From positions 496,001 through 560,000 of the forward strand of contig NZ_JACHWH010000001.1 of NCBI RefSeq assembly GCF_014191255.1: a stretch of 64,000 nt of DNA. The letters are read 5' to 3'. Numbering within the stretch: the first letter of the stretch is position 1; each line of letters begins with the position of its first letter. This DNA is from Amycolatopsis bartoniae (GTDB lineage Bacteria; Actinomycetota; Actinomycetes; Mycobacteriales; Pseudonocardiaceae). Of this stretch, positions 1 through 8,718 are shown one piece after another. The position numbers were made by a program, and so were the translations under genes. Below the pieces are notes generated by a model that made no database searches, had not been told where the DNA came from, and saw only the letters and a program-made list of their open reading frames with translations.

Positions 1-593
1 GCGACGCCGTTGAAGAACAGGAAGTCCTCGGGCGCGCTCAGCCGCAGGCGCTGCAGCTGGTCGAGGTCGCCGTGACCGTCCTTGAGCCCGATGACACCGG
101 GGATCTTGGCGAGCTGCGCGACCGACGCCGCGTCGAACCTGACGTAGTCGCGCTGGTACGCGATCAGCGGCAGCGACGTGGCCTCGGCGACCTTGCGCAC
201 CTGCTCGACGAGCCCGTCGACCGGCGCCTTGACGAGGTAGTGCGGCAGCAGCAGGGCGCCGTCGGCCCCGGCCTCCTGCGCGCGGGCGGCGTACTGCGCG
301 GCGATCGCCCAGCCGTAGCCGACGCCGGCGACCACCGGGATCCGGCCCGCGGTCTCCTCGACCGCGATCCGCACCACCTCGGTGTACTCGTCGAGCGTCA
401 GCGAGAAGAACTCCCCGGTGCCACACGCGACGAACACGGCGGCGGGCTCGGCCGCGAGCTGCGTGCGGAAGTACGCGCGGAAGGCGTCCGGATCGAGTGC
501 GCCGGTTTCGGCGAAGGAGGTCAGGGGGAAGGACAGCACTCCGGCGGCCATGCGGCGCCGGAGCAGGTCTGCGGTTTCCTGCGGAGTGCTCAT
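1..593 (-). CDS. kdgD: 5-dehydro-4-deoxyglucarate dehydratase, partial (runs off left edge)
   Basis: The first 197 residues of a DapA/NanA-superfamily aldolase read cleanly on the minus strand from ATG at 593; the C-terminus lies outside the window. VACGTGEFFSL (residues 55-65) is the motif I associate with KdgD, which decarboxylates and dehydrates 5-keto-4-deoxyglucarate to 2,5-dioxopentanoate in glucarate/galactarate breakdown. The conserved Tyr (Y146 in IAYQRDY) and Schiff-base Lys (K171 in VIGLKDG) are present. A repeated operator-like sequence lies just upstream (600-636). A plain DapA is less likely because of the GTGEFFSL motif. No other sugar-acid gene is visible in the window. Confidence 0.85.
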   Translation of the reverse strand, partial: MSTPQETADLLRRRMAAGVLSFPLTSFAETGALDPDAFRAYFRTQLAAEPAAVFVACGTGEFFSLTLDEYTEVVRIAVEETAGRIPVVAGVGYGWAIAAQYAARAQEAGADGALLLPHYLVKAPVDGLVEQVRKVAEATSLPLIAYQRDYVRFDAASVAQLAKIPGVIGLKDGHGDLDQLQRLRLSAPEDFLFFNGV

Positions 594-599
594 CAGCTC

Positions 600-636
600 G
601 TCTTCATATGTAGACAGTAACTCGATATGAAGACAG
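600..636. promoter_or_regulatory. Operator-like repeats upstream of kdgD
   Basis: GTCTTCATATGTAGAC (600-615) is a palindrome with one mismatched pair around CATATG. Its left arm GTCTTCATAT (600-609) is repeated exactly in inverse at 625-634. Read directly, ATATGTAGACAG (606-617) and ATATGAAGACAG (625-636) are 12-mers with one difference, spaced 19 bp. The block sits 7 bp before the kdgD start, so a bound regulator (GntR- or IclR-type would be usual for this pathway) would block transcription. The regulator itself is not visible here. Confidence 0.5.
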
Positions 637-668
637 CCTAGGAACCGATTGCGGCTCCCGTCAATGCC

Positions 669-701
669 GAAGGCCCCCTTCCCGGCGGGAAGAGGGCCTT
701 C
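669..701 (-). terminator. Hairpin terminator after the ThDP enzyme gene
   Basis: GAAGGCCC (669-676) pairs with GGGCCTTC (694-701), and the inner CTTCCC/GGGAAG (678-683/687-692) extends the stem around a 3-nt loop. It lies 13 bp past the stop of the minus-strand gene at 714. There is no clear T-tract, as is common in high-GC actinomycetes. Confidence 0.6.
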
Positions 702-713
702 GAGGTGGTGGGC

Positions 714-2501
714 TCAACGGGACGGCAGCAGTTCCTGGGCTTTGGTTTTGAGGCCTTGGGCCATGAGGTGCCAGGCGTTCGGGTCGCCTTTGAGGACGGC
801 TTCGGCGGCGGATTTCATTTGTTCGAAGGTGGCGTGTGGGGGGATGGGTGGGACTTCGGGGTCGCAGCGCACGTCGAGCAGGGCGGGTGTGTCGGCGGCC
901 AGCGCGCGGTCCCAGGCGGGGCCGAGCTGGTCGGGGTGCTCGACGGCGATGGCTTCGAAGCCGAGGGAGCGGGCGATTTCGGCGTAGGAGATGTCGGGCA
1001 GGGATTGGGATTCCTCGAACTTCGGTGCCCCGCCCATCGCGCGCAGTTCCCAGGTGACCTGGTTGAGGTCGTTGTTGTGGAACACGCACACCACCAGCCG
1101 CGGATCGGTCCACAGGTGCCGGTAGCGGGCGATGGTGATCAGCTCGGCGAGCCCGTTCATCTGCATCGCCCCGTCCCCTTCGAGCGCGATGACGGGCCGG
1201 TCGGGGTGGGCGAACTTCGCCCCGATCGCATACGGCACCCCCGGCCCCATGGTGGCCAGGGTGCCCGAGAGCGTCGAGCGGACGCGGCCGCGGATCTTGA
1301 GGTTGCGGGCGTACCAGTTGGTTGAGGACCCGGAGTCCGCGGTGATGATGGCGTCGTCGGGGAGGCGGGTGGAGAGTTCGTGCACGATGCGCATCGGGTT
1401 GACCGGGTTGGCCTTCAGCATCGCCTGCGAGGTGACGGTGTCCCACCAGTCGGTGACGTTGCGCTCGATCGTCTCCCGCCACGAGCGGTCCTGCTTGCGG
1501 GTCAGCATCGGCAGCAGGGCGCGCAGGGTGGCCTGGGCTTCGCCGACCAGGTTGACCTCGGTCGGATACCGCATCCCGATCATCGACCCGTCCAGGTCGA
1601 TCTGCACGGCGCGGGCCTGGCCGAACTCGGGCAGGAACTGGCTGTAGGGGAAGTTCGAGCCCACGATCAGCAGGGTGTCGCAGTCGCGCATCAGCTCATA
1701 CGACGGGCGCGTGCCCAAAAGCCCGATCGACCCGGTCACATACGGCAGGTCATCGGGCAGCACATCCTTACCCAACAACGCCTTCGCCACCCCCGCCCCG
1801 GTCACCTCGGCCAGCTCCCGCACCTCGGCGGCGGCGTTGCGCGCACCCTGACCGATCAGGATCGCGACCTTCTCCCCGGCGTTGAGGATTTCCGCGGCGT
1901 GGGCGAGTTCGTCCTCCGGCGGGATCGTCACCGGATGCGGCCACCCGGGCGCGCTCGAGGGCACCTGCTTGAACGCGTGCCCGGGCGGGGAGTACGGGGA
2001 TTCCTGCAGATCCGCCGGGATGATCACCGCGGTCGGGGCGCGCTTCGCGAGTGCGGTGCGGATCGCGCGGTCCAGCGCGTTGGGCAGCTGCTCGGCGACG
2101 TTGACCTCGACCAGATACTCACTGGCCACGTCCTTGTACAACGCCTGCAAATCCACTTCCTGCTGATACGCACCCCCCATCGCCGACCGAGCGGTCTGGC
2201 CCACGATCGCGACCACCGGCACGTGATCCAGCTTCGCGTCGTACAACCCGTTCAACAGATGAACCGCACCCGGCCCCGAGGTCGCCAGGCACACCCCGAC
2301 CTGACCGGAAAACTTCGCAAACCCCACCGCCTCGAACGCGGCCATCTCCTCATGCCGCGCCTGCACGAACCGCGGCCGGTTGTCCGCCTTCCCGAACGAC
2401 GCCACAATCCCGTTGATCCCATCGCCCGGATAGGCGAAAACCTGCTCAACACCCCACTCACGCAACCGCCGCAACAGGTAGTCGCCGACCGTTTCGGCCA
2501 T
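714..2501 (-). CDS. Thiamine-pyrophosphate-requiring enzyme, pyruvate oxidase / acetolactate synthase-like
   Basis: A 595-residue, full-length three-domain ThDP enzyme. The N-terminal PYR domain begins GDYLLRRLREWGV and carries the activating Glu in ARHEEMAAFEA (about residue 51). A central TPP_M domain follows, then a C-terminal PP domain with ALEGDGAMQMNG (about residues 439-450) and VFHNNDLN for Mg-ThDP binding. Members oxidise or decarboxylate pyruvate or condense 2-oxoacids. The order and length fit the PoxB-like actinomycete branch better than biosynthetic IlvB, and no IlvN regulatory subunit is adjacent. The exact substrate cannot be read from the sequence. The gene is monocistronic, with a hairpin after the stop and the phosphatase gene 58 bp upstream on the same strand. 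Confidence 0.85.
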   Translation of the reverse strand: MAETVGDYLLRRLREWGVEQVFAYPGDGINGIVASFGKADNRPRFVQARHEEMAAFEAVGFAKFSGQVGVCLATSGPGAVHLLNGLYDAKLDHVPVVAIVGQTARSAMGGAYQQEVDLQALYKDVASEYLVEVNVAEQLPNALDRAIRTALAKRAPTAVIIPADLQESPYSPPGHAFKQVPSSAPGWPHPVTIPPEDELAHAAEILNAGEKVAILIGQGARNAAAEVRELAEVTGAGVAKALLGKDVLPDDLPYVTGSIGLLGTRPSYELMRDCDTLLIVGSNFPYSQFLPEFGQARAVQIDLDGSMIGMRYPTEVNLVGEAQATLRALLPMLTRKQDRSWRETIERNVTDWWDTVTSQAMLKANPVNPMRIVHELSTRLPDDAIITADSGSSTNWYARNLKIRGRVRSTLSGTLATMGPGVPYAIGAKFAHPDRPVIALEGDGAMQMNGLAELITIARYRHLWTDPRLVVCVFHNNDLNQVTWELRAMGGAPKFEESQSLPDISYAEIARSLGFEAIAVEHPDQLGPAWDRALAADTPALLDVRCDPEVPPIPPHATFEQMKSAAEAVLKGDPNAWHLMAQGLKTKAQELLPSR

Positions 2502-2559
2502 GGTGCCTCCTCACGCTGTCCCTGGGGTTCGGCTACCCCCGGCGTGAGGAGGCGACACC

Positions 2560-3582
2560 TCAGGCGTTGAGGCGATCCGGCACGGGACGCAGCACGGCGG
2601 CGTCTGATGACGGGTTCACCGTCCGGATCGTCTCCAGCGGCAGGGTTCCGTCGTGGACCTGCAGGCCGGCGAGGTGGTGCAGCATGATCCCCTCGCGCAG
2701 CGCCCACGGGCAGATGTCGACTTCCTTGATGTCCAGCGAGCTCATCGTCGCCTTCGCCACGATCGCGCCCGCGAGGATCTGCCGCGCGCGGGACGCCGAC
2801 ACGCCACGCAGGCGCGCGCGTTCGGCCGCGCGCAGGTCGGCGAGCTTCGGAATCCAGCGGTCCAACGCGTCCTGGCGCAGCGTGCGGCGGACGAAGGGGC
2901 CCTTGCGCTGCGGCGCCGCTCCGGCGAGGCGGGCGAGTTGCTTGAACGTCTTCGAGGTACCGACGGCGCGCGAGGCGGGGCCTTCCCAGCGCAGCCGGTC
3001 GGCGACCTCGCGCAGCATGTCGCGGACGTGCCGCTGCATGTCCTTCACCTGGCCCCGCGACGGCGGGTCGTCCCGCAGGAACTGGCGGGTCAGGCGGCCG
3101 GCGCCGAGCGGGAGGGACAGCGTCAGGTCGGGTTCGGCGTCGCGGCCGAGTGCGATTTCGAGCGAGCCGCCGCCGATGTCGAAGACCAGGATGCGGCCGG
3201 CGGACCAGCCGTACCAGCGGTGCGCGGCGGCGTAGGTGAGGCGGGCTTCGTCCTCGCCGGTGAGGTACTGCGGGCGTACTCCGGTGCGCTGCTCGATGCG
3301 GTCGAGGACGTCGTCGCGGTTCGTGGCGTCCCTGATGGCGGAGGTGGCGAACAGGAAGAGCTGCTCCACGCAGTGTCTTCGCGCCGCCGCGAGCGTGACG
3401 TCGACCGCCTCGACGGCACGGTGCACACCCTCCTCCGAGAGGGAGCCGTCCGCCTCGATCAGCTCCGCGAGCCGCGTCGGCTCCTTCACGGCGAGCGCGG
3501 GCAGCGGCGGTGCGCCGGGGCTCGCGTCGACGATCTGGAGCTGTGCGCAGTTGGAACCGATGTCGAGTACGCCTAATCGCAT
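2560..3582 (-). CDS. Ppx/GppA family phosphatase (exopolyphosphatase-like)
   Basis: 340 residues of the ASKHA fold. VLDIGSNCAQLQIV (residues 5-18) is the first phosphate loop and VFDIGGGSLEIALG (about 138-151) the second. The family removes terminal phosphate from polyphosphate or the 5'-phosphate from pppGpp. The size matches the short actinomycete Ppx type that lacks the C-terminal HD domain of E. coli Ppx. The gene is divergent from the SRPBCC gene at 3635, and only about 50 bp separate the two starts, so they may share a promoter region. Whether polyphosphate or pppGpp is preferred cannot be decided here. Confidence 0.85.
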   Translation of the reverse strand: MRLGVLDIGSNCAQLQIVDASPGAPPLPALAVKEPTRLAELIEADGSLSEEGVHRAVEAVDVTLAAARRHCVEQLFLFATSAIRDATNRDDVLDRIEQRTGVRPQYLTGEDEARLTYAAAHRWYGWSAGRILVFDIGGGSLEIALGRDAEPDLTLSLPLGAGRLTRQFLRDDPPSRGQVKDMQRHVRDMLREVADRLRWEGPASRAVGTSKTFKQLARLAGAAPQRKGPFVRRTLRQDALDRWIPKLADLRAAERARLRGVSASRARQILAGAIVAKATMSSLDIKEVDICPWALREGIMLHHLAGLQVHDGTLPLETIRTVNPSSDAAVLRPVPDRLNA

Positions 3583-3634
3583 GAAGACCGAAGTACCCGT
3601 TTAGGTGGTCGTTCACACGGCTATCTCCCAGATC

Positions 3635-3976
3635 ATGGCTACCGTTCAGTACAGCGCCCCCGCGGACCTGCCCGCCGACGACGCGTTCACCTTCATGACC
3701 AGCGCGTCGGACCTGGCGGCCCTGCTGCCGGGCGCGAAGACGGTGCGGACGGAGCACGCCTCACGGCAGTTCACGTGGGACGACGGCGGTGCGCTGCGGG
3801 TGCTGGACCGCGGCGCGAACCAGTGCGAGATCGAGATCTCGGTCGACACCGAGCGCGACGCGGAGCAGGTGCGCCAGGAGTTGGCCGAGGCGGTGGCCGC
3901 ACTGGCGCACAAGGCGAGCGCGGCGCGCGACGAGGCCGAAGGCGAGGCGCACGGCCCCGGCGGCGGCTGGGCCTGA
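3635..3976 (+). CDS. Small SRPBCC-like protein, function unknown
   Basis: 113 residues from ATG at 3635 (MATVQYSAPADLPADD). An upstream in-frame GTG at 3605 is less likely because the family begins at the MATV strand. The alternating hydrophobic pattern and the DLAALLPGAKTV segment look like a polyketide-cyclase/START-type beta-helix fold, but the protein is short and ends in a charged Ala/Glu/Gly tail. No catalytic motif is visible. It is followed 18 bp later by cutA and may be cotranscribed with it. Confidence 0.6.
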   Translation: MATVQYSAPADLPADDAFTFMTSASDLAALLPGAKTVRTEHASRQFTWDDGGALRVLDRGANQCEIEISVDTERDAEQVRQELAEAVAALAHKASAARDEAEGEAHGPGGGWA

Positions 3977-3994
3977 CGGCCTTACGCTGGGCGC

Positions 3995-4315
3995 ATGACC
4001 GAGCACGTCGTCGTCACCACCACGACCGACAGCGAGGACGCCGCGCGGGACCTGGCCGCGCGGGCGGTGGAGGCGAAGCTGGGCGCGTGCGCGCAGATCG
4101 TGCCCATCACCAGCGTGTACCGCTGGGAGGGCGAGGTCCGGACGGACCCCGAGTGGCGGGTGGAGATCAAGACCGCGGCGGACCGCGTGCCGCCGCTCGT
4201 CTCGTTGCTGCAGGAAGCCCACAGCTATGACCTGCCGGAGATCATCGCAACCCCCATCGAGGGCGGGAGCGCGGAGTACCTGGCGTGGCTGGTCTCGGAG
4301 ACGCGGGGCGATTGA
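3995..4315 (+). CDS. cutA: Divalent-cation tolerance protein CutA1
   Basis: 106 residues, the usual CutA length. It has the ferredoxin-like pattern and the hallmark stretches KLGACAQIVPITSVYRWEG (residues 28-46), with the conserved Cys, and YDLPEIIATPIEGGS. CutA1 forms stable trimers and was named for copper tolerance in E. coli, though its cellular role in actinomycetes is unsettled. It lies 18 bp after the SRPBCC-like gene on the same strand. Confidence 0.95.
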   Translation: MTEHVVVTTTTDSEDAARDLAARAVEAKLGACAQIVPITSVYRWEGEVRTDPEWRVEIKTAADRVPPLVSLLQEAHSYDLPEIIATPIEGGSAEYLAWLVSETRGD

Positions 4316-4348
4316 CGCGGCCGTGAGGCGAACGTAAATTTCTTTCGC

Positions 4349-5653
4349 ATGTTGCGCCGGAGTCTCGCCGTCGTCCTGGTCGCTCTCCTCTCCCTGCTCG
4401 CGTGGCAGCCCGCGCAGGCCGACGACTGGTCCCGCGCCTTCTACTGGGGTGTCGCGACCGCCGGATACCAGTCCGAGGGCAGCGCGCCCGACAGCAACTG
4501 GTCCCGGTACGTGGCGCGCAGCGGCGACGTCGACCCGTACGGCAACGCGGTCGACTTCCGGCACCGCTACGCCGAGGACATCCAGCTCGCCGCGGACATG
4601 GGCGTCAACACCTTCCGGTTCAGCGTCGAGTGGGCGCGCGTCGAGCCGCAGCCCGGGGTGTGGGACGCCGCCGAGCTGGCCTACTACGACGATGTCGTGC
4701 GGCACATCCGCGACGCCGGCATGACCCCGATGATCACGCTCAGCCACTGGGTCTACCCCGGCTGGGTCGCCGACCGCGGGGGCTTCGCCGATCCCCGGTC
4801 CGTCGACGACTTCCTCACCTTCACCGACCACGTCGTCGAGCGGTACCGCGACCTCGGCGTCCTGTGGGTGACCTTCAACGAGCCCGTCGCGTTCCTCAGC
4901 CAGGAACTGAAGATCGGCGCGCTCAACCCGCTGCAGATCCCGCTGTGGGAGGCCGACGTCGTCCAGGCCCACCGCCGCGCGTACGACCTCATCCACAGCC
5001 TCGACCCGACCGGCAAGGTCACCAGCAACCAGGCGTTCTACGCGGGCTTCAACCCCGTGACCGACTTCCTGGTCCTCGACCAGATCCGCGACAAGCTCGA
5101 CTTCGTCGGCCTCGACTACTACTACGGCGTCAGCCTCGACAACCTCACCGCGATCAACGCGATCTCCGGCGACCTGTGGAACATCAAGCTGCAGCCCGAA
5201 GGTATCTACGACGCGCTGCGCTACTACGCGAACCGCTACCCGAACCTGCCGCTGTACATCGTCGAGAACGGCATGCCCACGGACAACGGGCAACCCCGCG
5301 CGGACGGCTACACGCGCGAAGCCGCCCTGCGCGACTCGATCTTCTGGGTGCAGCGGGCGAAGGCCGACGGGATCGACGTGATCGGCTACAACTACTGGAG
5401 CATCACCGACAACTACGAGTGGGGCAGCTACCGGCCGCGCTTCGGGCTGTACACAGTGGACGCCCTCACCGACCCGTCGCTGACCAGGCGCCCCACGGCC
5501 GCCGTGCCCGTGTACCGCGACGTCATCGCCCGCGGCGGCGTGCCGGACGGCTACCGGCTCGTCCAGGGACCCGCGACGTGCTCGCTCGTGGACGCGCCGC
5601 TCAGCTGCCTCGCACCCGCGAACCCGAACGGCCCGCTCGCTCACCTGGGTTAA
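4349..5653 (+). CDS. Secreted glycoside hydrolase family 1 beta-glucosidase
   Basis: 434 residues. A clear Sec signal peptide (MLRRSLAVVLVALLSLLAWQ, cleavage near AQA-DD, residue 24/25) precedes one GH1 TIM barrel. The acid/base Glu is E178 in VTFNEP and the nucleophile is E306 in YIVENG. FYWGVATAGYQSEG and the C-terminal NYWSITDNYEWGSY loop complete the family signature. GH1 enzymes release glucose or related sugars from beta-glycosides with retention. Secretion is unusual for GH1 and suggests action on an external substrate. The gene stands alone, with no sugar transporter or LacI regulator next to it. Confidence 0.92.
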   Translation: MLRRSLAVVLVALLSLLAWQPAQADDWSRAFYWGVATAGYQSEGSAPDSNWSRYVARSGDVDPYGNAVDFRHRYAEDIQLAADMGVNTFRFSVEWARVEPQPGVWDAAELAYYDDVVRHIRDAGMTPMITLSHWVYPGWVADRGGFADPRSVDDFLTFTDHVVERYRDLGVLWVTFNEPVAFLSQELKIGALNPLQIPLWEADVVQAHRRAYDLIHSLDPTGKVTSNQAFYAGFNPVTDFLVLDQIRDKLDFVGLDYYYGVSLDNLTAINAISGDLWNIKLQPEGIYDALRYYANRYPNLPLYIVENGMPTDNGQPRADGYTREAALRDSIFWVQRAKADGIDVIGYNYWSITDNYEWGSYRPRFGLYTVDALTDPSLTRRPTAAVPVYRDVIARGGVPDGYRLVQGPATCSLVDAPLSCLAPANPNGPLAHLG

Positions 5654-5697
5654 CGCGGTCTCAGGAAAGATCGACCCGGAGTAGGTAGTTTCGAGCT

Positions 5698-6780
5698 ATG
5701 GCGAGACGACTTCGGTGGCTGGTCCCGGCGACGCTGGGTGCACTGGCCTTGGCGGCGTGGGAGATCCCCCTGGCCTTCGGCGGCCGCCCTGACCTCGAGG
5801 TGATGAAGCGGTCCCCCCAGTTCCGCGACGGGCGGTTCCAGAACCTGGCCCCGCCAGTACCGCAGGACGTGAACAGCGGAGGGAGCCTGCTCCGGGAGAT
5901 GCTGTTCGGCGGGCAGCGCCGCAAGCCGGCGGGCCCGATCCCACTCGTGCCACCGGCGCCCGATCACCCGCAAGACGGACTGCACGTCACCTGGTACGGG
6001 CACTCGTCGTCACTCGTCGAGATCGAGGGCCGTCGGGTCCTGATCGACCCGGTGTGGGCGAAGCGCGCGTCGCCGTCCCGGCTCGTGGGCCCGAAGCGGA
6101 TGCACGAGCCGCCACTCGCGCTGGAGGAACTGCCGCGGCTCGACGTGATCATCGTGTCGCATGACCACTACGACCACCTCGACGCGGCCGCCATCCGGAC
6201 GCTGACCCGCACGCAGCAGGCGCCGTTCGTCGTCCCGCTCGGGGTCGGCGCGCACCTGCGGCGGTGGAAGGTGCCGGTGGAACGGATCATCGAGCTCGAC
6301 TGGCACGAGCGCACGGAGATCGCCGGGGTGGGCATCACCGCGGCCGACGCGCAGCATTTCTCCGGCCGCGCCTTCACCCGCAACAACACGCTGTGGGCGT
6401 CGTGGGTCATCGCGACCGCGAACCGCCGCGTCTTCTACACCGGCGACTCCGGCTACTTCGGCGCTTACAAGGAGATCGGGGAGAAGTACGGGCCCTTCGA
6501 CGCGTCGCTCGTGCAGATCGGCGCGTACCACCCGTCATGGCCGGACATCCACATGACGCCGGAGGAGGGCGTCGCCGCGCACCTCGACGTACGCGGCGGC
6601 GTGCTGGTCCCGGTGCACTGGGCGACGTTCCGGCTGGCGCTGCACGCGTGGAACGAGCCGGCGGAACGCGTGTGGCGGGAGGCGAAGGCCCACGACCTCA
6701 CGCTCGCGGTGCCCCGCCCCGGCGAACGGATCGACCTCGACAACGTGCCCGCCATCGACCCCTGGTGGCAGGCGCTTTAG
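5698..6780 (+). CDS. MBL-fold metallo-hydrolase, membrane-anchored or exported
   Basis: 360 residues. The N-terminus MARRLRWLVPATLGALALAA is a hydrophobic signal or anchor. The metallo-beta-lactamase core starts at VTWYGHSSSLVEIEGRRVLI and has the zinc motif HDHYDH (about residues 157-162), a later HFSGR His, TGDSGYFG and a final VHWATF His. The layout matches the UlaG/NAPE-PLD-like branch, whose members hydrolyse phosphodiester or lactone bonds. The substrate is unknown. The gene is 44 bp after the GH1 gene and convergent with the next one. Confidence 0.85.
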   Translation: MARRLRWLVPATLGALALAAWEIPLAFGGRPDLEVMKRSPQFRDGRFQNLAPPVPQDVNSGGSLLREMLFGGQRRKPAGPIPLVPPAPDHPQDGLHVTWYGHSSSLVEIEGRRVLIDPVWAKRASPSRLVGPKRMHEPPLALEELPRLDVIIVSHDHYDHLDAAAIRTLTRTQQAPFVVPLGVGAHLRRWKVPVERIIELDWHERTEIAGVGITAADAQHFSGRAFTRNNTLWASWVIATANRRVFYTGDSGYFGAYKEIGEKYGPFDASLVQIGAYHPSWPDIHMTPEEGVAAHLDVRGGVLVPVHWATFRLALHAWNEPAERVWREAKAHDLTLAVPRPGERIDLDNVPAIDPWWQAL

Positions 6781-6822
6781 CTCCCCCGCCCGCCACCACC
6801 CTCAACGGCACGCTGCACGCGG

Positions 6823-7197
6823 CTAGCCCATCCCGAGGGTCCGGGTGATCCGGATTTCCAGCACCACGCGTTCGGGGTTGGGGCGGGGCTGGCGGTAGCG
6901 CGCGGCGTAGCGCTCTTCCGCCTCCCGCACCGACTCCGGGTCCTCGCGCACGACGGCGATGCCCTCCAGGGTCGACCAGCGGGGCCCGTCCACCTGGCTC
7001 ACCGCGACCCGGGCCTCACCCGCGGCGCGGATGTTGCGCGCCTTGACGCTGTCACGCGAGCAGATGATCCGCGCGACGCGGAACTCCTCGTCGACGGTCA
7101 CCCCGACGGGCACGACGTGCGGCGATCCGTCGGCGCGCAGCGTGGTGAGCGTGCACAGGTGGCGTTCCCGCCAGAACTCCCGCAGCTCCGGACTCAT
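6823..7197 (-). CDS. PPOX-class F420- or FMN-dependent oxidoreductase
   Basis: About 124 residues from ATG at 7197 (MSPELREFWRERHLCTLTTL), preceded by the RBS-like AGAAAGGAC. An in-frame start further upstream at 7254 lacks one. The split-barrel pattern RADGSPHVVPVGV, then CSRDSVKARNIRAAGEARVAV, is typical of the pyridoxamine-5'-phosphate-oxidase-like family, whose actinomycete members mostly bind F420 and reduce unknown substrates. The gene is convergent with the MBL gene. Confidence 0.82.
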   Translation of the reverse strand: MSPELREFWRERHLCTLTTLRADGSPHVVPVGVTVDEEFRVARIICSRDSVKARNIRAAGEARVAVSQVDGPRWSTLEGIAVVREDPESVREAEERYAARYRQPRPNPERVVLEIRITRTLGMG

Positions 7198-7327
7198 CCC
7201 GTGGTCCTTTCTGTCAGACCCTCTTGCCAAGATCATCCTCATGATGGGCCGCACGCGCCTGCTCGGCGGGCGGGACGATACAGACGAGGGCGAGGACAGG
7301 GGGAAAGCAGGCTGCTGGCGGTTCCGG

Positions 7328-7792
7328 TCAGCCGATGCTCAGCGCGAATCCGGTGGTCGACGCCTGCTCCTCGGACTCCCAGATGACGCCGCGGTTCACG
7401 TTGCCCACGTGCGCGCCGTACAACGGCCTCCCACGGGGGACCTCTTCGACCGTGAAGTCGTAGGTGCCGTTGTCTCCGGTGAGGTAGCCGACTGCCAGGA
7501 CGCTGTTGCTGTTGTCGACGATCTCGACCTGCGCACCGGCGGTGATGTCGCCGTAGCCCAGGCAACTGGTGCTGCAGTTGACGGTGACAGTGCCGTGGAC
7601 GGTGAACATCTCAGACGCGACGGGTGTGAGTTGGCGACTGTCGCCTCCGAACACCCCGGTAGCGGCGAGTGTTACCGAGGTGGCGGCAGCAGCCAAGGCG
7701 ATGACCAGCACGATCCACGGTGTGGGGTTCCTCCTGCGCCTCGGTTGCGGCTGTGGCCCGGGGTAGTAGTGGGGGCTCGGTTGCGACGTCAT
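7328..7792 (-). CDS. Membrane-anchored extracytoplasmic protein, unknown
   Basis: 154 residues. A Pro/Arg-rich cytoplasmic tail (about 1-24) is followed by one transmembrane helix, PWIVLVIALAAAATSVTLAA (about 25-44). A small beta-rich external domain then has a close Cys pair (NCSTSCLGYGD) that could form a disulfide. The domain HGTVTVNCSTSC...AQVEIVDNSN resembles small Ig/carboxypeptidase-regulatory-type sandwiches. No enzyme motif is seen and neighbours give no functional hint. Confidence 0.65.
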   Translation of the reverse strand: MTSQPSPHYYPGPQPQPRRRRNPTPWIVLVIALAAAATSVTLAATGVFGGDSRQLTPVASEMFTVHGTVTVNCSTSCLGYGDITAGAQVEIVDNSNSVLAVGYLTGDNGTYDFTVEEVPRGRPLYGAHVGNVNRGVIWESEEQASTTGFALSIG

Positions 7793-7943
7793 TGTCCACT
7801 CCAGATGCTCGCGTGGTGTGCCAGTCGCGCGCAGCTATCCCTGCGTTACGGCTTGGCGTTGTGCAGCGGTCCCGCTCCAGGGCACGCGAAGCAGGGCGTC
7901 GATAACCTCCGTGTTGATCAAGCAAAGGAGAGACCCCCCGTTG

Positions 7944-8708
7944 ATGGGCCGCACGCACGCACTCACCGGCTGGTGTGCCGGACTCGCCGTCGCCCCGCTG
8001 GTGGGCGCGAGTTCGGTGCACCAGGCCGTCGCTTTCGCCGCCACGACGGCCGGCTTCGCGCTGCTGCCCGACCTGGATCATCCCGGAGCGGGCGCGTCGC
8101 GGTTGCTCGGGCCGGTCACGGGCGCGTTGTCCTGGCTGCTGCGCCGGTTGTCTTCGATCCTGTACGCGATCACGAAGGGGCCGCGCGACGAGCGGCACCG
8201 CGGGATGCACCGGCACCTGTCGCACACCGTGTTGTTCGCCGCCGGGCTCGGGGCGCTCACGATGTGGGGCACCCGCGCGGGCGGCTGGTACGCCGTCGCC
8301 GGGGTGGTGGTGTTCGGGCTGCTGCTGGCTTCCGACGCGCTGGGCGACTGGCTGTTGCTCGTCGCCGCCGGGGCCGCGGTGTGGTGGGCGCGCACGGCGA
8401 GCGCGGAGGGCGAGCTGCAGCAGCTGACCGGCTGGCTGGGGCTGGCCGTCGCGGTCGGCTGCGTCACACACTGCCTCGGCGACGCGCTGACCGAGGCCGG
8501 TTGCCCGTTCCTGTTCCCGGTGCCGATCGCGGGCGAGACGTGGTACGAGCTGCGGCCGCCGTCGTTCCTGCGGTTCCGCACCGGCAAGCGCGTGGAGAAC
8601 CTGCTGGTCTTTCCGGTGTTCATGGTGCTCGGGGTGCTGCTCGTGCCCGGCGTGTGGCACGGGCTGACGGGCTTGTTCGAGCAGTCGACGGTGCAGGCGG
8701 GCCAGTAG
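7944..8708 (+). CDS. YdjM-family membrane-bound metal-dependent hydrolase
   Basis: 254 residues from ATG at 7944, chosen for the AAAGGAGAG ribosome site a few bases upstream and because MGRTHALTGW is the usual family start. The motif H-x-LTGW at the N-terminus, LLPDLDHPGAGASR (about 41-54) and RHRGMHRHLSHTVL supply the conserved His/Asp ligands, with about four hydrophobic helices between them. The family (DUF457/YdjM) is annotated as inner-membrane metal-dependent hydrolase and its substrate is not established. The TetR gene starts 10 bp downstream, suggesting cotranscription. Confidence 0.85.
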   Translation: MGRTHALTGWCAGLAVAPLVGASSVHQAVAFAATTAGFALLPDLDHPGAGASRLLGPVTGALSWLLRRLSSILYAITKGPRDERHRGMHRHLSHTVLFAAGLGALTMWGTRAGGWYAVAGVVVFGLLLASDALGDWLLLVAAGAAVWWARTASAEGELQQLTGWLGLAVAVGCVTHCLGDALTEAGCPFLFPVPIAGETWYELRPPSFLRFRTGKRVENLLVFPVFMVLGVLLVPGVWHGLTGLFEQSTVQAGQ

Positions 8709-8718
8709 ACTCGGGGCG

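Noticed and set aside
3761..5644. 627-codon minus-strand frame opposite the GH1 gene
   Set aside because: The plus-strand GH1 catalytic residues, signal peptide and codon periodicity are unequivocal. The opposite frame shows only low-complexity sequence.
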